DNA of 64,000 nucleotides from Kaistia terrae (GTDB taxonomy: Bacteria; Pseudomonadota; Alphaproteobacteria; Rhizobiales; Kaistiaceae), in assembly GCF_026344005.1 (NCBI RefSeq), contig NZ_JAPKNH010000013.1, positions 60,376 through 124,375 on the forward strand, written 5' to 3'. Below, piece by piece: positions 1-8,708 of this stretch (within the stretch, counting starts at the first letter, position 1; every line of letters begins with the position of its first letter). The translations under genes and the position numbers were made by a program. The notes beneath the pieces were generated by a model. The model saw nothing but the letters and a program-made list of their open reading frames with translations. It searched no databases and was not told the origin of the DNA.

Positions 1-5
1 CCTCC

Positions 6-85
6 GTCATCCCCGCGAAAGCGGGGATCCATTCAGCGTCCCAAGGCAGTCGGCTGAATGGATCCCGGGTCAAGCCCGGGATGAC
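6..85. repeat. Palindromic intergenic repeat, probable terminator
   Basis: Two arms (6-37 and 53-85) pair over roughly 30 bases, and each also contains its own small hairpin (CCCCGC-GAAA-GCGGGG and CCCGGG-N5-CCCGGG). Seen directly. Such compound palindromes are common dispersed intergenic repeats in Alphaproteobacteria. It lies 21 bases beyond the stop codon of the binding-protein gene, so it probably ends that transcript. Confidence 0.75.
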
Positions 86-106
86 GACAGAGGGACACCA
101 GCGCGT

Positions 107-1417
107 CTACTGCGCCGCCTTCTCAAGGATGGCTGTGGCGTCGGCCTGGGCGCCGGCTGCTGCTTCCGCTGCCGTCTCCTTGCCGAACTGCACCGCCTCG
201 ATATGGCCCTGCAGCGATTCCGTGAATTCCTGACCGCCAAGCACGGTCGGGAACGGGCGGGCTTCCGAAAGCACGGAAACATAGCCGGCCAGGAACGGCG
301 TCTTCAGGCGCTCGGCGAAGGCCGCGACGTCAGACGTGCGCGACGGCAGGATGCCCATGGACTGCAGCAGATCGCCCATGGCGGATGCGCCGTTCTCGCC
401 CGAGGTCGGGCCGTTGAACCAGGCGAGGAAATCCCAGGCCGCCTTCTTCTCCGCGTCTGTCGCGCCGTCAGAGACGACCGTCATCCAGGAATAGGAGATC
501 GAGTGCGGTCCATCGCCCTTCGGGCCGACCGGGATCGGCGCAGTGGCGATATCGGCGAAGCGGTCGCCCATGCCGGCCTTCAGAGCGGACTCCCACCAGT
601 TCGCCATGATGATCATGCCGGTCTTGCCGGACACGAAATTATCCAGGAACGGGCCGGTGGTGTTGGCGTCGGCGGTGCCCATGGTGGCAACCGAGGCGCC
701 GGACTTGATCAGCTTCTCGTAGAGCTCGAACGTCGCCTTGGCGTTGTCGCTGTCGAGCTGCGGCTTGCCGTCGACAACCAGTGCGCCGCCATTGGAGGCG
801 AGCAGCGAGGCGAAGGGGTGGACGACGCCCGCCGCCCACGAGTTGATCATGCCAAAGCCCTGCTGACCCTTGTCCTTGTTGGTCAGCTTTTCGGCGGCGG
901 CATAGAACTCGTCCCAGGTCTTCGGCGCTTCCTTGATGCCGGCTTCCTCGAACAGCTTCTTGTTGTAGTTGAGCGCGTAGACATCGATCTCGTTGGGATA
1001 GCCATAAACCGTGCCGCCGACGCTGGCGGCCGTCGCCACGCCCTTCGGCCAGTTGGTCGTGACGTCAGTGGCGCTTGCCTCCGGCGCGGCGTTGACGAGC
1101 TTGTCGCGCGCCAGCTCCGGCAGCCAGAGATCATAGATGCCGGTGATCGTCGGGCCGCCGCTCTGGCCGGCCTGCGAGCGCAGCGTCGTCAGCAGATCGC
1201 CAAACGGCACGGCGCGAACCTCCACCTTCACGCCCGGATGATCCTTGGCGTAGGTGGCAGCGGCAGCCTCCAGCTTGGCGACCGTCTCCGGCGGCCAATG
1301 CGTCAGGAACGACACGGTCACGTCTTCTGCCCAAGCTGCATTCGAGAACATGGCAACGCTTGAGAAAGCGGCCAGCGCGGAACCCAGGAACAAGCCCATC
1401 AAAGGTCTGATCGTCAC
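107..1417 (-). CDS. ABC transporter sugar-type substrate-binding protein
   Basis: A 436-residue periplasmic solute-binding protein of the extracellular family 1 (maltose-binding-like) class. The GTG start at 1417 is chosen because a GGAGGGG ribosome site sits just upstream and it places a signal peptide (hydrophobic residues about 5-22, ending near AWA-ED) at the N terminus; a longer frame exists but lacks both. Mature sequence begins with the typical beta strand VTVSFLTHW followed by the helix of such proteins. No permease or ATPase gene is adjacent: the gene is followed by a palindromic repeat and faces the cysteine operon divergently, so it looks monocistronic. The substrate cannot be named from sequence; a glycerol-3-phosphate or oligosaccharide type ligand is typical of the family. 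Confidence 0.85.
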   Translation of the reverse strand: MTIRPLMGLFLGSALAAFSSVAMFSNAAWAEDVTVSFLTHWPPETVAKLEAAAATYAKDHPGVKVEVRAVPFGDLLTTLRSQAGQSGGPTITGIYDLWLPELARDKLVNAAPEASATDVTTNWPKGVATAASVGGTVYGYPNEIDVYALNYNKKLFEEAGIKEAPKTWDEFYAAAEKLTNKDKGQQGFGMINSWAAGVVHPFASLLASNGGALVVDGKPQLDSDNAKATFELYEKLIKSGASVATMGTADANTTGPFLDNFVSGKTGMIIMANWWESALKAGMGDRFADIATAPIPVGPKGDGPHSISYSWMTVVSDGATDAEKKAAWDFLAWFNGPTSGENGASAMGDLLQSMGILPSRTSDVAAFAERLKTPFLAGYVSVLSEARPFPTVLGGQEFTESLQGHIEAVQFGKETAAEAAAGAQADATAILEKAAQ

Positions 1418-1723
1418 GGAACCCCTCCGTTCAATGCCGACGGTCCGACGGTGTTTCGGCCGTCTTTTTTCATTATGACGTAAGGACGTTATAATGACTT
1501 TTCGAAATCGGCAAGCCGCCTTTTCGGTGTCACGCGGGCGAGTTGCCAGGATCCGCGCCGTAGCGCCGCAAATGCCGAAAATACCGACAGGTCGGGAGCC
1601 GAACCGACGGGCAGGATTTTGCGCGGGGCGCCGGATCGAGAGAACGCCCGGCCTTGCCGATGGCAGTCGCAACCCCACATCCTGAGGGCAGTTCGCTATC
1701 CGTGCGCCATGGGGAGATCATCC
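1418..1723. promoter_or_regulatory. Divergent intergenic region with 24-bp imperfect palindrome
   Basis: 306 bases between the divergent binding-protein and cystathionine beta-synthase genes. At 1472-1495 there is an imperfect palindrome, ATTATGACGT-AAGG-ACGTTATAAT, with one mismatch between arms; it overlaps AT-rich promoter-like sequence for the minus-strand gene, so a repressor operator is plausible. A small GACGG...CCGTC hairpin followed by T6 lies at about 1448-1470. Nothing else recognisable in the remainder. No regulator gene is adjacent, so the binding protein is unknown. Confidence 0.4.
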
Positions 1724-3148
1724 ATGACCGACCAATCCGCCCTGCCCGAAGCCGCCCGTTCCTCGACACCCCTGCCCCGTCCCGTCCGCTCCAGCCTGGA
1801 CCTGATCGGCCGCACGCCGATCGTCGAGTTGACCACCTTCGACACCGGGCCATGCCAGCTGTTCGTCAAGCTGGAGAGCCAGAATCCGGGCGGCTCGATC
1901 AAGGACCGGATCGCGTTGTCGATGATCGCCGCCGCCGAGGCCGATGGCAGCTTGAAGCCGGGCGGTACCATCGTCGAGGCGACGGCCGGCAATACCGGGC
2001 TCGGTCTGGCGCAGGTGGCGCTGCCGAAGGGCTACAAGCTGATCCTCGTCGTGCCCGACAAGATGTCGCGCGAGAAGGTGCAGCATCTGCGCGCCATCGG
2101 CGCCGATGTCCGCACGACCCGTTCCGATGTCGGCAAGGGCCATCCCGAATATTACCAGGACATGGGCGCCCGCATCGCCGAGGAGGTCGGCGGCTTCTTC
2201 GTCAACCAGTTCGCCAACCCGGCCAATCCGCACGCCCATGAGACGACGACCGGGCCCGAGATCTTCGAGCAGCTCGATGGCGACGTCGACGCGATCGTCG
2301 TCGGCGTCGGCTCCGGCGGCACGCTTTCCGGCATCGGCCGCTATTTCAAGCGCGTCTCGCCGAAGACGAAAATGGTATTGGCCGATCCGAAAGGCTCGAT
2401 CCTGGCGCCGCTGGTGGAGACCGGCGAGACGATCGAGCCGGGAAGCTGGGCCGTCGAGGGCATCGGCGAGGACTTTGTGCCGCCGAATGCCGATCTCTCT
2501 CTGGTGTCGCGCGCCTATACGATTTCCGACCGCGAGAGCATCGCCGCCGCGCGCGCCCTGCTGGAGCAGGAAGGCATCCTCGCCGGCTCCTCCTCCGGCA
2601 CGCTGCTGGCGGCGGCCTTGCGCTATTGCCGCGAGCAGAAGGAGCCGAAGCGCGTCGTCACCCTCGTCTGCGACAGCGGCAACAAATATCTGTCGAAGGT
2701 TTTCAACGACGTCTGGGTCGCCGAGCAGGGCCTGATCGAGAAAATTCGCCATGGCAATCTGCGCGATCTCGTCGCCCGGGGCTTTGCCGAAGGCGGCACG
2801 GTGACGGTATCGCCGGAGGACACGCTTTCGACCGCCTATGCGCGAATGCGCTCCGCCGACGTTTCGCAATTGCCGGTCATCGAGCATGGCGCGTTGATCG
2901 GCCTGATCGACGAGAGCGACGTTCTGGGCGGGCTTCGGCCGGACGAACACAATGGCCGCGGCAAGTTCAGCGCCTCGGTGCGCGACGCCATGGTGACATC
3001 GCTCAACACCTTGCAGGCCGACGAGCCGGTCGAGGCGTTGTTGCCGGTCTTCGAACGCAACGAAGTGGCCATCGTCCTGGACGGCGACGAGTTCGTCGGT
3101 CTCATCACCCGGATGGACCTGATCAATCATGAGAGGTTAGCGTTTTGA
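1724..3148 (+). CDS. Cystathionine beta-synthase with C-terminal CBS pair
   Basis: 474-residue PLP enzyme of the cysteine synthase/cystathionine beta-synthase family, expected to condense serine (or an O-acylserine) with homocysteine to cystathionine in the cytoplasm. The catalytic core shows the PLP lysine motif NPGGSIKDR, the ATAGNTG loop and GSGGT phosphate loop. Two CBS motifs occupy about the last 130 residues (from VSPEDTLSTAYARM onward), the architecture of bacterial Cbs rather than CysK/CysM. ATG at 1724 is preceded by GGGGAGA; an upstream in-frame extension lacks a good ribosome site. The next gene overlaps by 4 bases and encodes a gamma-lyase, so the pair forms a reverse transsulfuration operon. 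The exact sulfur acceptor is inferred. Confidence 0.88.
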   Translation: MTDQSALPEAARSSTPLPRPVRSSLDLIGRTPIVELTTFDTGPCQLFVKLESQNPGGSIKDRIALSMIAAAEADGSLKPGGTIVEATAGNTGLGLAQVALPKGYKLILVVPDKMSREKVQHLRAIGADVRTTRSDVGKGHPEYYQDMGARIAEEVGGFFVNQFANPANPHAHETTTGPEIFEQLDGDVDAIVVGVGSGGTLSGIGRYFKRVSPKTKMVLADPKGSILAPLVETGETIEPGSWAVEGIGEDFVPPNADLSLVSRAYTISDRESIAAARALLEQEGILAGSSSGTLLAAALRYCREQKEPKRVVTLVCDSGNKYLSKVFNDVWVAEQGLIEKIRHGNLRDLVARGFAEGGTVTVSPEDTLSTAYARMRSADVSQLPVIEHGALIGLIDESDVLGGLRPDEHNGRGKFSASVRDAMVTSLNTLQADEPVEALLPVFERNEVAIVLDGDEFVGLITRMDLINHERLAF

Positions 3149-4314
3149 ACAAGCCCCTGAAGCCGAACCGGCTCGCCTTCGAAACGCGAACGATCCATGG
3201 CGGCCAGAGCCATGATCCGCTGACGGGCGCGGTAATGGTGCCGATCTATGCCACCTCCACGTTTGCGCAGGACAGCCCGGGCGTTCACAAGGGCTTTGAA
3301 TATGGCCGCTCGCAAAACCCGACCCGCTTCGCCTTCGAGCGAGCCATCGCGGATCTGGAAAGCGGCACGGCCGGCTTCGCCTTCGCCTCCGGCCTGGCCG
3401 CGATCGCGACGACGCTGGAGCTGCTCTCCGCCGGCGACCACATCGTTGCGACCGACGATCTCTATGGCGGCACGTTCCGGTTGCTCGACAAGGTGCGCAA
3501 GCGCACGGCCGGGCTTCAGGTGACCTTTGTCGATTTCACCGACCTCGCCGCCATTGAGGCGGCGATCCGGCCGGAGACGAAACTGCTCTGGATCGAGACG
3601 CCGACCAACCCGCTGCTGCGGATCATCGACCTCGAAGCCGTGGCGCAGCTTGCCAGGCGGCGCGGCCTGATCACGGTGGCCGACAACACCTTTGCCAGCC
3701 CCTATATCCAGCGCCCGCTGGAGCTTGGCATCGATATCGTCGTCCATTCGACGACCAAATATCTGAACGGCCATTCCGACATGATCGGCGGCACCGTCGT
3801 CGTCGGGCCAAAACAGGAACTCGTCGACCAGATCCGCTTCCTGCAGAATGCGGTCGGCGCCATCTCCGGCCCGTTCGACAGCTTTCTGGCCCTGCGAGGG
3901 CTGAAGACCCTGGCGCTGCGGATGCAGCGGCATTCGGAAAACGGGCTCGCCATCGCCCGCTGGCTCGAATCGCGGCCGGATGTGCGCCGCGTCCTCTATC
4001 CCGGCCTCGAAAGCCACCCGCAGCACGCCATCGCCAAACGGCAGATGCATGCCTTTGGCGGCATGATCAGCGTCGAATTCGACCGCGACCTTGCCGGCAC
4101 GAAGCGTTTCCTCGAACGCGTGCGGCTGTTCACCCTGGCCGAGAGCCTCGGCGGTGTCGAAAGCCTGATCGAACACCCGGCGACGATGACCCACGCCTCG
4201 ATCCCGCTGGCGCAGCGCGAGGCCCTCGGCATCACTGACGGGCTGGTGCGGATTTCAGCCGGTATCGAAGCCGCAGACGACCTGATCCAGGACATCGCCC
4301 AAGCGCTGCTGTGA
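3145..4314 (+). CDS. Cystathionine gamma-lyase/gamma-synthase family PLP enzyme
   Basis: 389 residues, full length for the Cys/Met metabolism PLP family. The PLP-binding lysine lies in HSTTKYLNGHSD, and the N-terminal FETRTIHGGQ and YGRSQNPTR motifs are intact. Translation starts at TTG in a TTGA overlap with the upstream cystathionine beta-synthase stop, implying translational coupling. Family members include gamma-lyase (cystathionine to cysteine) and gamma-synthase; pairing with a beta-synthase favours gamma-lyase and methionine-to-cysteine transsulfuration. The choice between the two activities is inference from context. Confidence 0.85.
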   Translation: MNKPLKPNRLAFETRTIHGGQSHDPLTGAVMVPIYATSTFAQDSPGVHKGFEYGRSQNPTRFAFERAIADLESGTAGFAFASGLAAIATTLELLSAGDHIVATDDLYGGTFRLLDKVRKRTAGLQVTFVDFTDLAAIEAAIRPETKLLWIETPTNPLLRIIDLEAVAQLARRRGLITVADNTFASPYIQRPLELGIDIVVHSTTKYLNGHSDMIGGTVVVGPKQELVDQIRFLQNAVGAISGPFDSFLALRGLKTLALRMQRHSENGLAIARWLESRPDVRRVLYPGLESHPQHAIAKRQMHAFGGMISVEFDRDLAGTKRFLERVRLFTLAESLGGVESLIEHPATMTHASIPLAQREALGITDGLVRISAGIEAADDLIQDIAQALL

Positions 4315-4323
4315 CAGAAAGCA

Positions 4324-4344
4324 CCGCGGTCATGGGGACCGCGG
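4324..4344 (+). terminator. GC-rich hairpin after transsulfuration operon
   Basis: CCGCGGTC (4324-4331) pairs with GACCGCGG (4337-4344) around a 5-base loop, 10 bases after the stop codon. There is no T run, so it may be a weak or Rho-assisted terminator. Confidence 0.5.
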
Positions 4345-4374
4345 AGGGGGTGTGACCTAGATCAATGCGCAATC

Positions 4375-4391
4375 CATGACGTTACGTCATG
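4375..4391. promoter_or_regulatory. Perfect 17-bp palindrome upstream of BrnA-like gene
   Basis: CATGACGT-T-ACGTCATG, perfect 8-base arms around one base, 37 bases before the BrnA-like start codon. Ribbon-helix-helix antitoxins commonly repress their own promoters through such palindromes, so this is a candidate auto-operator. Binding is inferred. Confidence 0.45.
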
Positions 4392-4428
4392 GTCGGTGTA
4401 GAAGATTAACTTCGACACCGAGGCGGCC

Positions 4429-4758
4429 ATGACTGATTCGACGAACTCTTTGGATACGGAGCCCGTTCCGGCACCCGATGGCGACGGGACGGCGCTCGCG
4501 CAACCCCATAGCCCGGCAAAGATTCCGGCGCGGCGGCGAAAGGCCGACGCGGACGCTGCGATAGTGACGCCCGTCACGCTGGACTTGAGCAATCGGGTGA
4601 TCGAGCACTTCCAGTCAGTCGGCGACGACTGGCGGGCGTCGATCAACGAATCGCTCAATCTGGTCGTCAATCGCCACGTCTCGCGCGAGGCCAAGAAGCG
4701 GGCCCGCCTGCGGGCGCGCAGCGCGGTCAAGCGCCGGCCGCCGCTCGCTCCCGCCTGA
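4429..4758 (+). CDS. BrnA-like ribbon-helix-helix protein, no partner toxin seen
   Basis: 109 residues. The N-terminal half is a disordered Pro/Asp-rich stretch followed by a basic patch (RRRK); residues about 49-85 (VTLDLSNRVIEHFQSVGDDW...INESLNLVV) match the pattern of the BrnA antitoxin C-terminal ribbon-helix-helix, in which a strand is followed by a helix and an RIN-type turn. GAGGCGG lies upstream of the ATG. BrnA normally follows a brnT toxin gene; no BrnT-like frame is visible on either side, so this is either an orphan antitoxin-like regulator or a DNA-binding protein of unrelated role. Identification rests on pattern recognition of a short domain. Confidence 0.5.
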   Translation: MTDSTNSLDTEPVPAPDGDGTALAQPHSPAKIPARRRKADADAAIVTPVTLDLSNRVIEHFQSVGDDWRASINESLNLVVNRHVSREAKKRARLRARSAVKRRPPLAPA

Positions 4759-4878
4759 TCGGTTCACGTGAAACAACAGCCGCCGAAGCAATTCGCGCGG
4801 CTCTTGTTTCGGCGGAGGGGTTCGCAGTTCTCCTGCCTTCGAGGAGAGGCGAGAAGCGTGCTCCCGGCGTCAGGCGGC

Positions 4879-5265
4879 TCAGGGGCCGCCGCCGAGATAC
4901 AGAACCCGCGTCAACAAGGTGTAGTTCGCCTCCGACGCCATGATGGCGACGAAGACCAGCACCAGCAGCGGCGGCAGCAGGATGGCGTAGATCAGCGTCA
5001 GCCGCTCCCAGGCGATATGCATGAAGATGGCGACGATCAGCCCCGCCTTCAGCAGCATGAACAGCACAATCAGCGTCCAGCGCAGCCAACCCTGCAGGCC
5101 GATATAATCGACCATGTAGGAGCAGGCGCTGAGGACGAACAGCCAGCCCCAGACGGCAAAATAGAGCCGAACCGGATGGTGCTGGTGCGCCTCGTCGGCA
5201 ACCGGCGCGTCGCTGCTGACGTTTGGATTGGCGTGCGGGTCGGCGTGAACGGTCGTCGCGGACAT
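4879..5265 (-). CDS. Cytochrome c oxidase subunit IV family protein
   Basis: 128 residues. A His/Asp-rich soluble N terminus (about 35 residues) precedes three hydrophobic segments (about 33-50, 61-80, 92-110), the layout of the small subunit IV of bacterial caa3/aa3 oxidases (COX4_pro). It is the last gene of the minus-strand oxidase cluster, 9 bases after the subunit III gene, and would sit in the inner membrane as an accessory subunit. It is missing from many annotated coxMNOP loci but common in close relatives. Confidence 0.75.
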   Translation of the reverse strand: MSATTVHADPHANPNVSSDAPVADEAHQHHPVRLYFAVWGWLFVLSACSYMVDYIGLQGWLRWTLIVLFMLLKAGLIVAIFMHIAWERLTLIYAILLPPLLVLVFVAIMASEANYTLLTRVLYLGGGP

Positions 5266-5274
5266 GCGAACCTC

Positions 5275-6012
5275 CTACCAAAGGTAGAAAAAGGCGAAGA
5301 TGAAAACCCAGACCAGATCGACGAAGTGCCAGTAGAGGCCCATGATCTCGACGGCCTCGTAGCGCCCCTTGCGGCTGGTGAAGAAGCCACGCCGGCCGGT
5401 GTCGAAATCGCCGCGCAGCACCTTTCGCGCCATCAGGATCAGGAACAGCACGCCGAAGCTGACATGCATGCCGTGGAAGCCGGTGATCATGAAGAAGGTC
5501 GAGCCGAACTGCGGCGCCCCCCACGGATTGCTCCACGGCCGCACGCCCTCATGGATCAGCTTCGTCCATTCGAACGCCTGCATGCCGACGAAGCAGGCCC
5601 CGAAGAGCGCCGTCAGCAGCATCAGCGCGCCAGCCTTCCGGCGATCGCGCAAATAGCCATAGTGGACGGCCAGCGCCATGGTGCCGCTGCTGGAAATCAG
5701 CACGAAGGTCATGATGGCGATCAGGATCAGCGGCACAGACTGACCACCGATCGTCAGCGCGAACACCTCGCTCGGATTAGGCCAGGGAACCGTCGTTGAC
5801 ATCCGCGCCGTCATATAGGCAACGAGGAAGCAGCCGAAGACGAAGGTGTCGGAGAGCAGGAAGACCCACATCATGGCCTTCCCCCACGAGACACCCTTGA
5901 AGGATGTCTGGTCGGAGGCCCAGTCGCTGACGAAACCGCGCCAGCCGCTCGCCGGGGCGATCCGTTGACCGGCCGGCGGCGAGGGAGGGAGATCCACCAC
6001 ATGATCGGTCAT
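5275..6012 (-). CDS. coxP: Heme-copper oxidase subunit III (CoxP-like)
   Basis: 245 residues with several predicted membrane helices and subunit III signatures (SDTFVFGCFLVAYM and GFHGMHVSFGVLF). It is the second of two subunit III-like genes in this cluster, as in the Bradyrhizobium coxMNOP locus where coxO and coxP both encode subunit III homologues. Subunit III stabilises the catalytic core and proton uptake. The gene name is by position and family; the two subunit III genes are separated by a RIME-like repeat, so CoxP may be transcribed somewhat less than CoxO. Confidence 0.78.
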   Translation of the reverse strand: MTDHVVDLPPSPPAGQRIAPASGWRGFVSDWASDQTSFKGVSWGKAMMWVFLLSDTFVFGCFLVAYMTARMSTTVPWPNPSEVFALTIGGQSVPLILIAIMTFVLISSSGTMALAVHYGYLRDRRKAGALMLLTALFGACFVGMQAFEWTKLIHEGVRPWSNPWGAPQFGSTFFMITGFHGMHVSFGVLFLILMARKVLRGDFDTGRRGFFTSRKGRYEAVEIMGLYWHFVDLVWVFIFAFFYLW

Positions 6013-6023
6013 GCGTTCCTCCT

Positions 6024-6116
6024 GGAGCGTTTTCGAGCGAAGTGGGCACCGGTTCGCGTGAAGAAAACGCGATCAAACAAAGAGTTAGAGCCGTTCAGCG
6101 TTTCTGAACGGCTCTA
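6024..6116. repeat. RIME-like rhizobial intergenic repeat, copy 1
   Basis: Starts with GGAGCGTTTTCGAGCGAAG, contains the pair GCGTTTTC...GAAAACGC, and ends in a perfect 13-bp inverted repeat (6086-6098 with 6104-6116, TAGAGCCGTTCAG / CTGAACGGCTCTA). The same mosaic occurs in opposite order at about 13921-14024. Such compound palindromes are widely dispersed between rhizobial genes. The right arm supplies the TAG stop of the subunit III gene that begins at 6818. It could act as an mRNA stabiliser or attenuator inside the oxidase operon. Confidence 0.7.
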
Positions 6117-6818
6117 GGTCAGCAACTGACGGCAGATGGCGACAAAGTCGCCGACCCAGTTGGTCAGCAGCCCCAGCAGAACCAGCCAGATCAGCAGCAG
6201 CGCATGCCAGTAGATGGCGCAGAGATCGACACCGAGCCGAAGCCTGGCAACGCCGGCGCCCTGTTCCATCCGCCAGGTGACGCGGCCGAGCCCCGCGAGG
6301 CCGCCCAGCACATGCACGCCGTGCAGCGCGGTGATCAGATAGAAAAAGGCGTTGGCGGGATTGGAGGCGAGGTAATAGCCCTCGGCGTTCAATTGCCGCC
6401 ATGCGATCAACTGGCCGACGAGGAACAGCATCGCCGTCGCGCCGCCCGCCAGTACGCCGGCCCGCACTCCGGCCATGTCGCCACGCCGGGCGGCGAGCCG
6501 CGCCGTTTCAAGCGCCAGGCTGCTCAACGCCAGCACGCCGGTATTGACCCAGAGGATGCCGGGCGTCCGCACGGCCTGCCAGTCGCCCAGGCTGGCGCGC
6601 ATCAGGTAGGCGCTGACCGTGAGGGCGAACAGCGAGCCGATGACGGCGAGAAAGACGCCGAGCGCGACCTTGGCGACGCGTGCCGCCGAGGGATCGGTCA
6701 CCGGATAGCCCCCGGCGACTCCGACCTCGAGCCAGGGCTTGGCCAGGATGCCATGCCGCCAGAGCCATGCGAACACGACGGCGACGATGGCGGCGAGGAA
6801 AAGCAGGATGATGCTCAT
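6114..6818 (-). CDS. coxO: Heme-copper oxidase subunit III family protein (CoxO-like)
   Basis: 234 residues, membrane protein with seven or so hydrophobic segments and the subunit III motif ALHGVHVLGGLAGL plus a C-terminal YWHALLLIWLVLLGLL helix. It overlaps the subunit I gene by 4 bases (ATGA), so translation is coupled. The first segment (MSIILLFLAAIVAVVFAWLW) is an extra helix not found in short subunit III proteins. Name follows the coxMNOP order and is inferred. Its stop codon lies in the adjacent repeat. Confidence 0.75.
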   Translation of the reverse strand: MSIILLFLAAIVAVVFAWLWRHGILAKPWLEVGVAGGYPVTDPSAARVAKVALGVFLAVIGSLFALTVSAYLMRASLGDWQAVRTPGILWVNTGVLALSSLALETARLAARRGDMAGVRAGVLAGGATAMLFLVGQLIAWRQLNAEGYYLASNPANAFFYLITALHGVHVLGGLAGLGRVTWRMEQGAGVARLRLGVDLCAIYWHALLLIWLVLLGLLTNWVGDFVAICRQLLT

Positions 6819-8623
6819 CGTGCGCCCTCCGCAATGGCGTGGCCCGGCACGACCGGATCCGGCCCCGGCTGGTTCTGGGGCAGGAAATCCTCCGCCGCAC
6901 CCGGCACCGAATAATCATAAGCCCAGCGATAGACGGTCGGCCGCTCGGCGCCCCAATTGCCATGCGCCGGCGGCGTCTCCGGGGTCTGCCATTCCAGCGT
7001 CGTCGCCCGCCACGGATTGCCGCCGGCCTCGCGGCCATGCCGTAAACTCCAGGCGAGATTGAACAGGAACAGCATCTGCGCCGCGCCGACGACCAGCGCG
7101 GTGATGGTGATGAAGACGTTCAGCGTGGCGGCCGAGGGCGGCACGAAAGCCGTCTCACCCATTTCAAAGTAGCGACGCGGTACGCCGAGCAGGCCGAGAT
7201 AGTGCATCGGGAAGAAGATCAGATAGGCGCCGAGGAAGGTGACCCAGAAATGGATCTTGCCGAGCGTGGTGTCGAGCATCCGGCCGGTGATCTTCGGATA
7301 CCAGTGATAGATCGCGCCGAATATGACGAGGATCGGCGCGACGCCCATCACCATGTGGAAATGCGCCACCACGAACATCGTGTCGGACAGCGGCACGTCG
7401 ACGACGACATTGCCGAGGAAAAGCCCGGTCAACCCGCCATTCAGGAAGGTGACGATGAAGCCGAGCGCGAACAGCATCGGCAGGGTGAAATGGATGTCGC
7501 CGCGCCACAGCGTCAGCACCCAGTTATAGACCTTGAGCGCGGTCGGGATGGCGATGATCAGCGTCGTCGTGGCGAAGAAGAAGCCAAAACCCGGATTCAT
7601 GCCGCTCACATACATGTGGTGGGCCCACACGACGAAGGAGAGCGCGCCGATGCCGACGATCGCCCAGACCATCATCCGGTAGCCGAAGATGTTCTTGCGC
7701 GCATGCGTGCTGATCAGGTCGGAGACGATGCCGAAGGCCGGCAGCGCAACGATGTAAACCTCGGGATGGCCGAAGAACCAGAACAGGTGCTGGAACAGGA
7801 TCGGGCTGCCGCCGCCATAGGCTGTCTGCTCGCCCATTTCGACGATCGCCGGCATGAAGAAGCTGGTGCCGAGCAGGCGGTCGAACAGCATCATCACGGC
7901 ACCGACAAACAGCGCCGGAAAGGCGAGCAGCGCCATCACCGTGGCGGTGAAGATGCCCCAGATCGTCAGCGGCATCCGCATCAGGGTCATGCCGCGCGTC
8001 CGTCCCTGCAGGACGGTGACGACATAGTTGAGCCCGCCCATGGTGAAGCCGATGATGAACAGCATCAGCGACACGAGCATCACGATGATGCCCCATTGGT
8101 GGCCCGGCGTATTGCCGAGGATCGCCTGCGGCGGATAGAGCGTCCACCCGGCCCCGGTCGGACCGCCGGGGACGAAAAACCCGGCCGCCAGCACCAGGAC
8201 GGCGAGCAGATAGATCCAGTAGCTCAACATGTTCAGATACGGGAACATCATGTCCCGCGCGCCCAGCATCAGCGGGATCAGGTAGTTGCCGAAGCCGCCG
8301 AGGAACAGCGCCGTCAGCAGGTACACCACCATGATCATGCCGTGCATGGTGATGAACTGGTAATAGTGGTCGGCGTCGATGAAGGGCAGCAGGCCCGGAA
8401 AAGCGAGTTGCATCCGCATCAGCCAGGACAAGACCAGCGCCACCAGCCCGATCGCCATCGCCGTCAGCCCGTACTGGATGGCGATGACCTTGGCATCCTG
8501 CGAGAAGACGTATTTCGTCACCCAGCTTTTCGGATGATAGAGGTCCAGTTCGCCGATCTCGAACCCCGGCGCGACGCCGGTCGACGCCCCAGAAGTGGGT
8601 CCGCCATGCGTGACATCGACCAT
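6815..8623 (-). CDS. coxN: Cytochrome c oxidase subunit I (CoxN-like)
   Basis: 602 residues, the catalytic subunit of an A-type heme-copper oxidase: reduces O2 to water and pumps protons in the inner membrane. About twelve membrane helices are evident. Heme and CuB ligands are recognisable in MHGMIMVVYLL (low-spin heme His), FGHPEVYIV (CuB His and the cross-linked Tyr), WAHHMYVSGM (two CuB His) and HFHMVMGV (heme His pair). The N-terminal extension (about 60 residues) is normal for bacterial CtaD/CoxN. Gene order II-I-III-III-IV identifies an alternative coxMNOP-type oxidase rather than the housekeeping ctaCDE set, which also includes assembly genes absent here. Confidence 0.9.
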   Translation of the reverse strand: MVDVTHGGPTSGASTGVAPGFEIGELDLYHPKSWVTKYVFSQDAKVIAIQYGLTAMAIGLVALVLSWLMRMQLAFPGLLPFIDADHYYQFITMHGMIMVVYLLTALFLGGFGNYLIPLMLGARDMMFPYLNMLSYWIYLLAVLVLAAGFFVPGGPTGAGWTLYPPQAILGNTPGHQWGIIVMLVSLMLFIIGFTMGGLNYVVTVLQGRTRGMTLMRMPLTIWGIFTATVMALLAFPALFVGAVMMLFDRLLGTSFFMPAIVEMGEQTAYGGGSPILFQHLFWFFGHPEVYIVALPAFGIVSDLISTHARKNIFGYRMMVWAIVGIGALSFVVWAHHMYVSGMNPGFGFFFATTTLIIAIPTALKVYNWVLTLWRGDIHFTLPMLFALGFIVTFLNGGLTGLFLGNVVVDVPLSDTMFVVAHFHMVMGVAPILVIFGAIYHWYPKITGRMLDTTLGKIHFWVTFLGAYLIFFPMHYLGLLGVPRRYFEMGETAFVPPSAATLNVFITITALVVGAAQMLFLFNLAWSLRHGREAGGNPWRATTLEWQTPETPPAHGNWGAERPTVYRWAYDYSVPGAAEDFLPQNQPGPDPVVPGHAIAEGAR

Positions 8624-8708
8624 GAGCCGTCACCCCGCTGCCTTCCGGGGCGGCCGCATCCCGGCTCCCCGCTCTATCTGTCATTCGCGCCGCCTTCGCA
8701 GGCCGGCG

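Noticed and set aside
1718..3130. Long minus-strand frame (470 codons) opposite the cystathionine beta-synthase gene
   Set aside because: Asp/Arg/His-rich shadow of a high-GC gene; no family features, no start signal.
4324..4344. Riboswitch-like element behind the transsulfuration genes
   Set aside because: A single simple hairpin downstream of the genes, no conserved aptamer features and no gene directly regulated.
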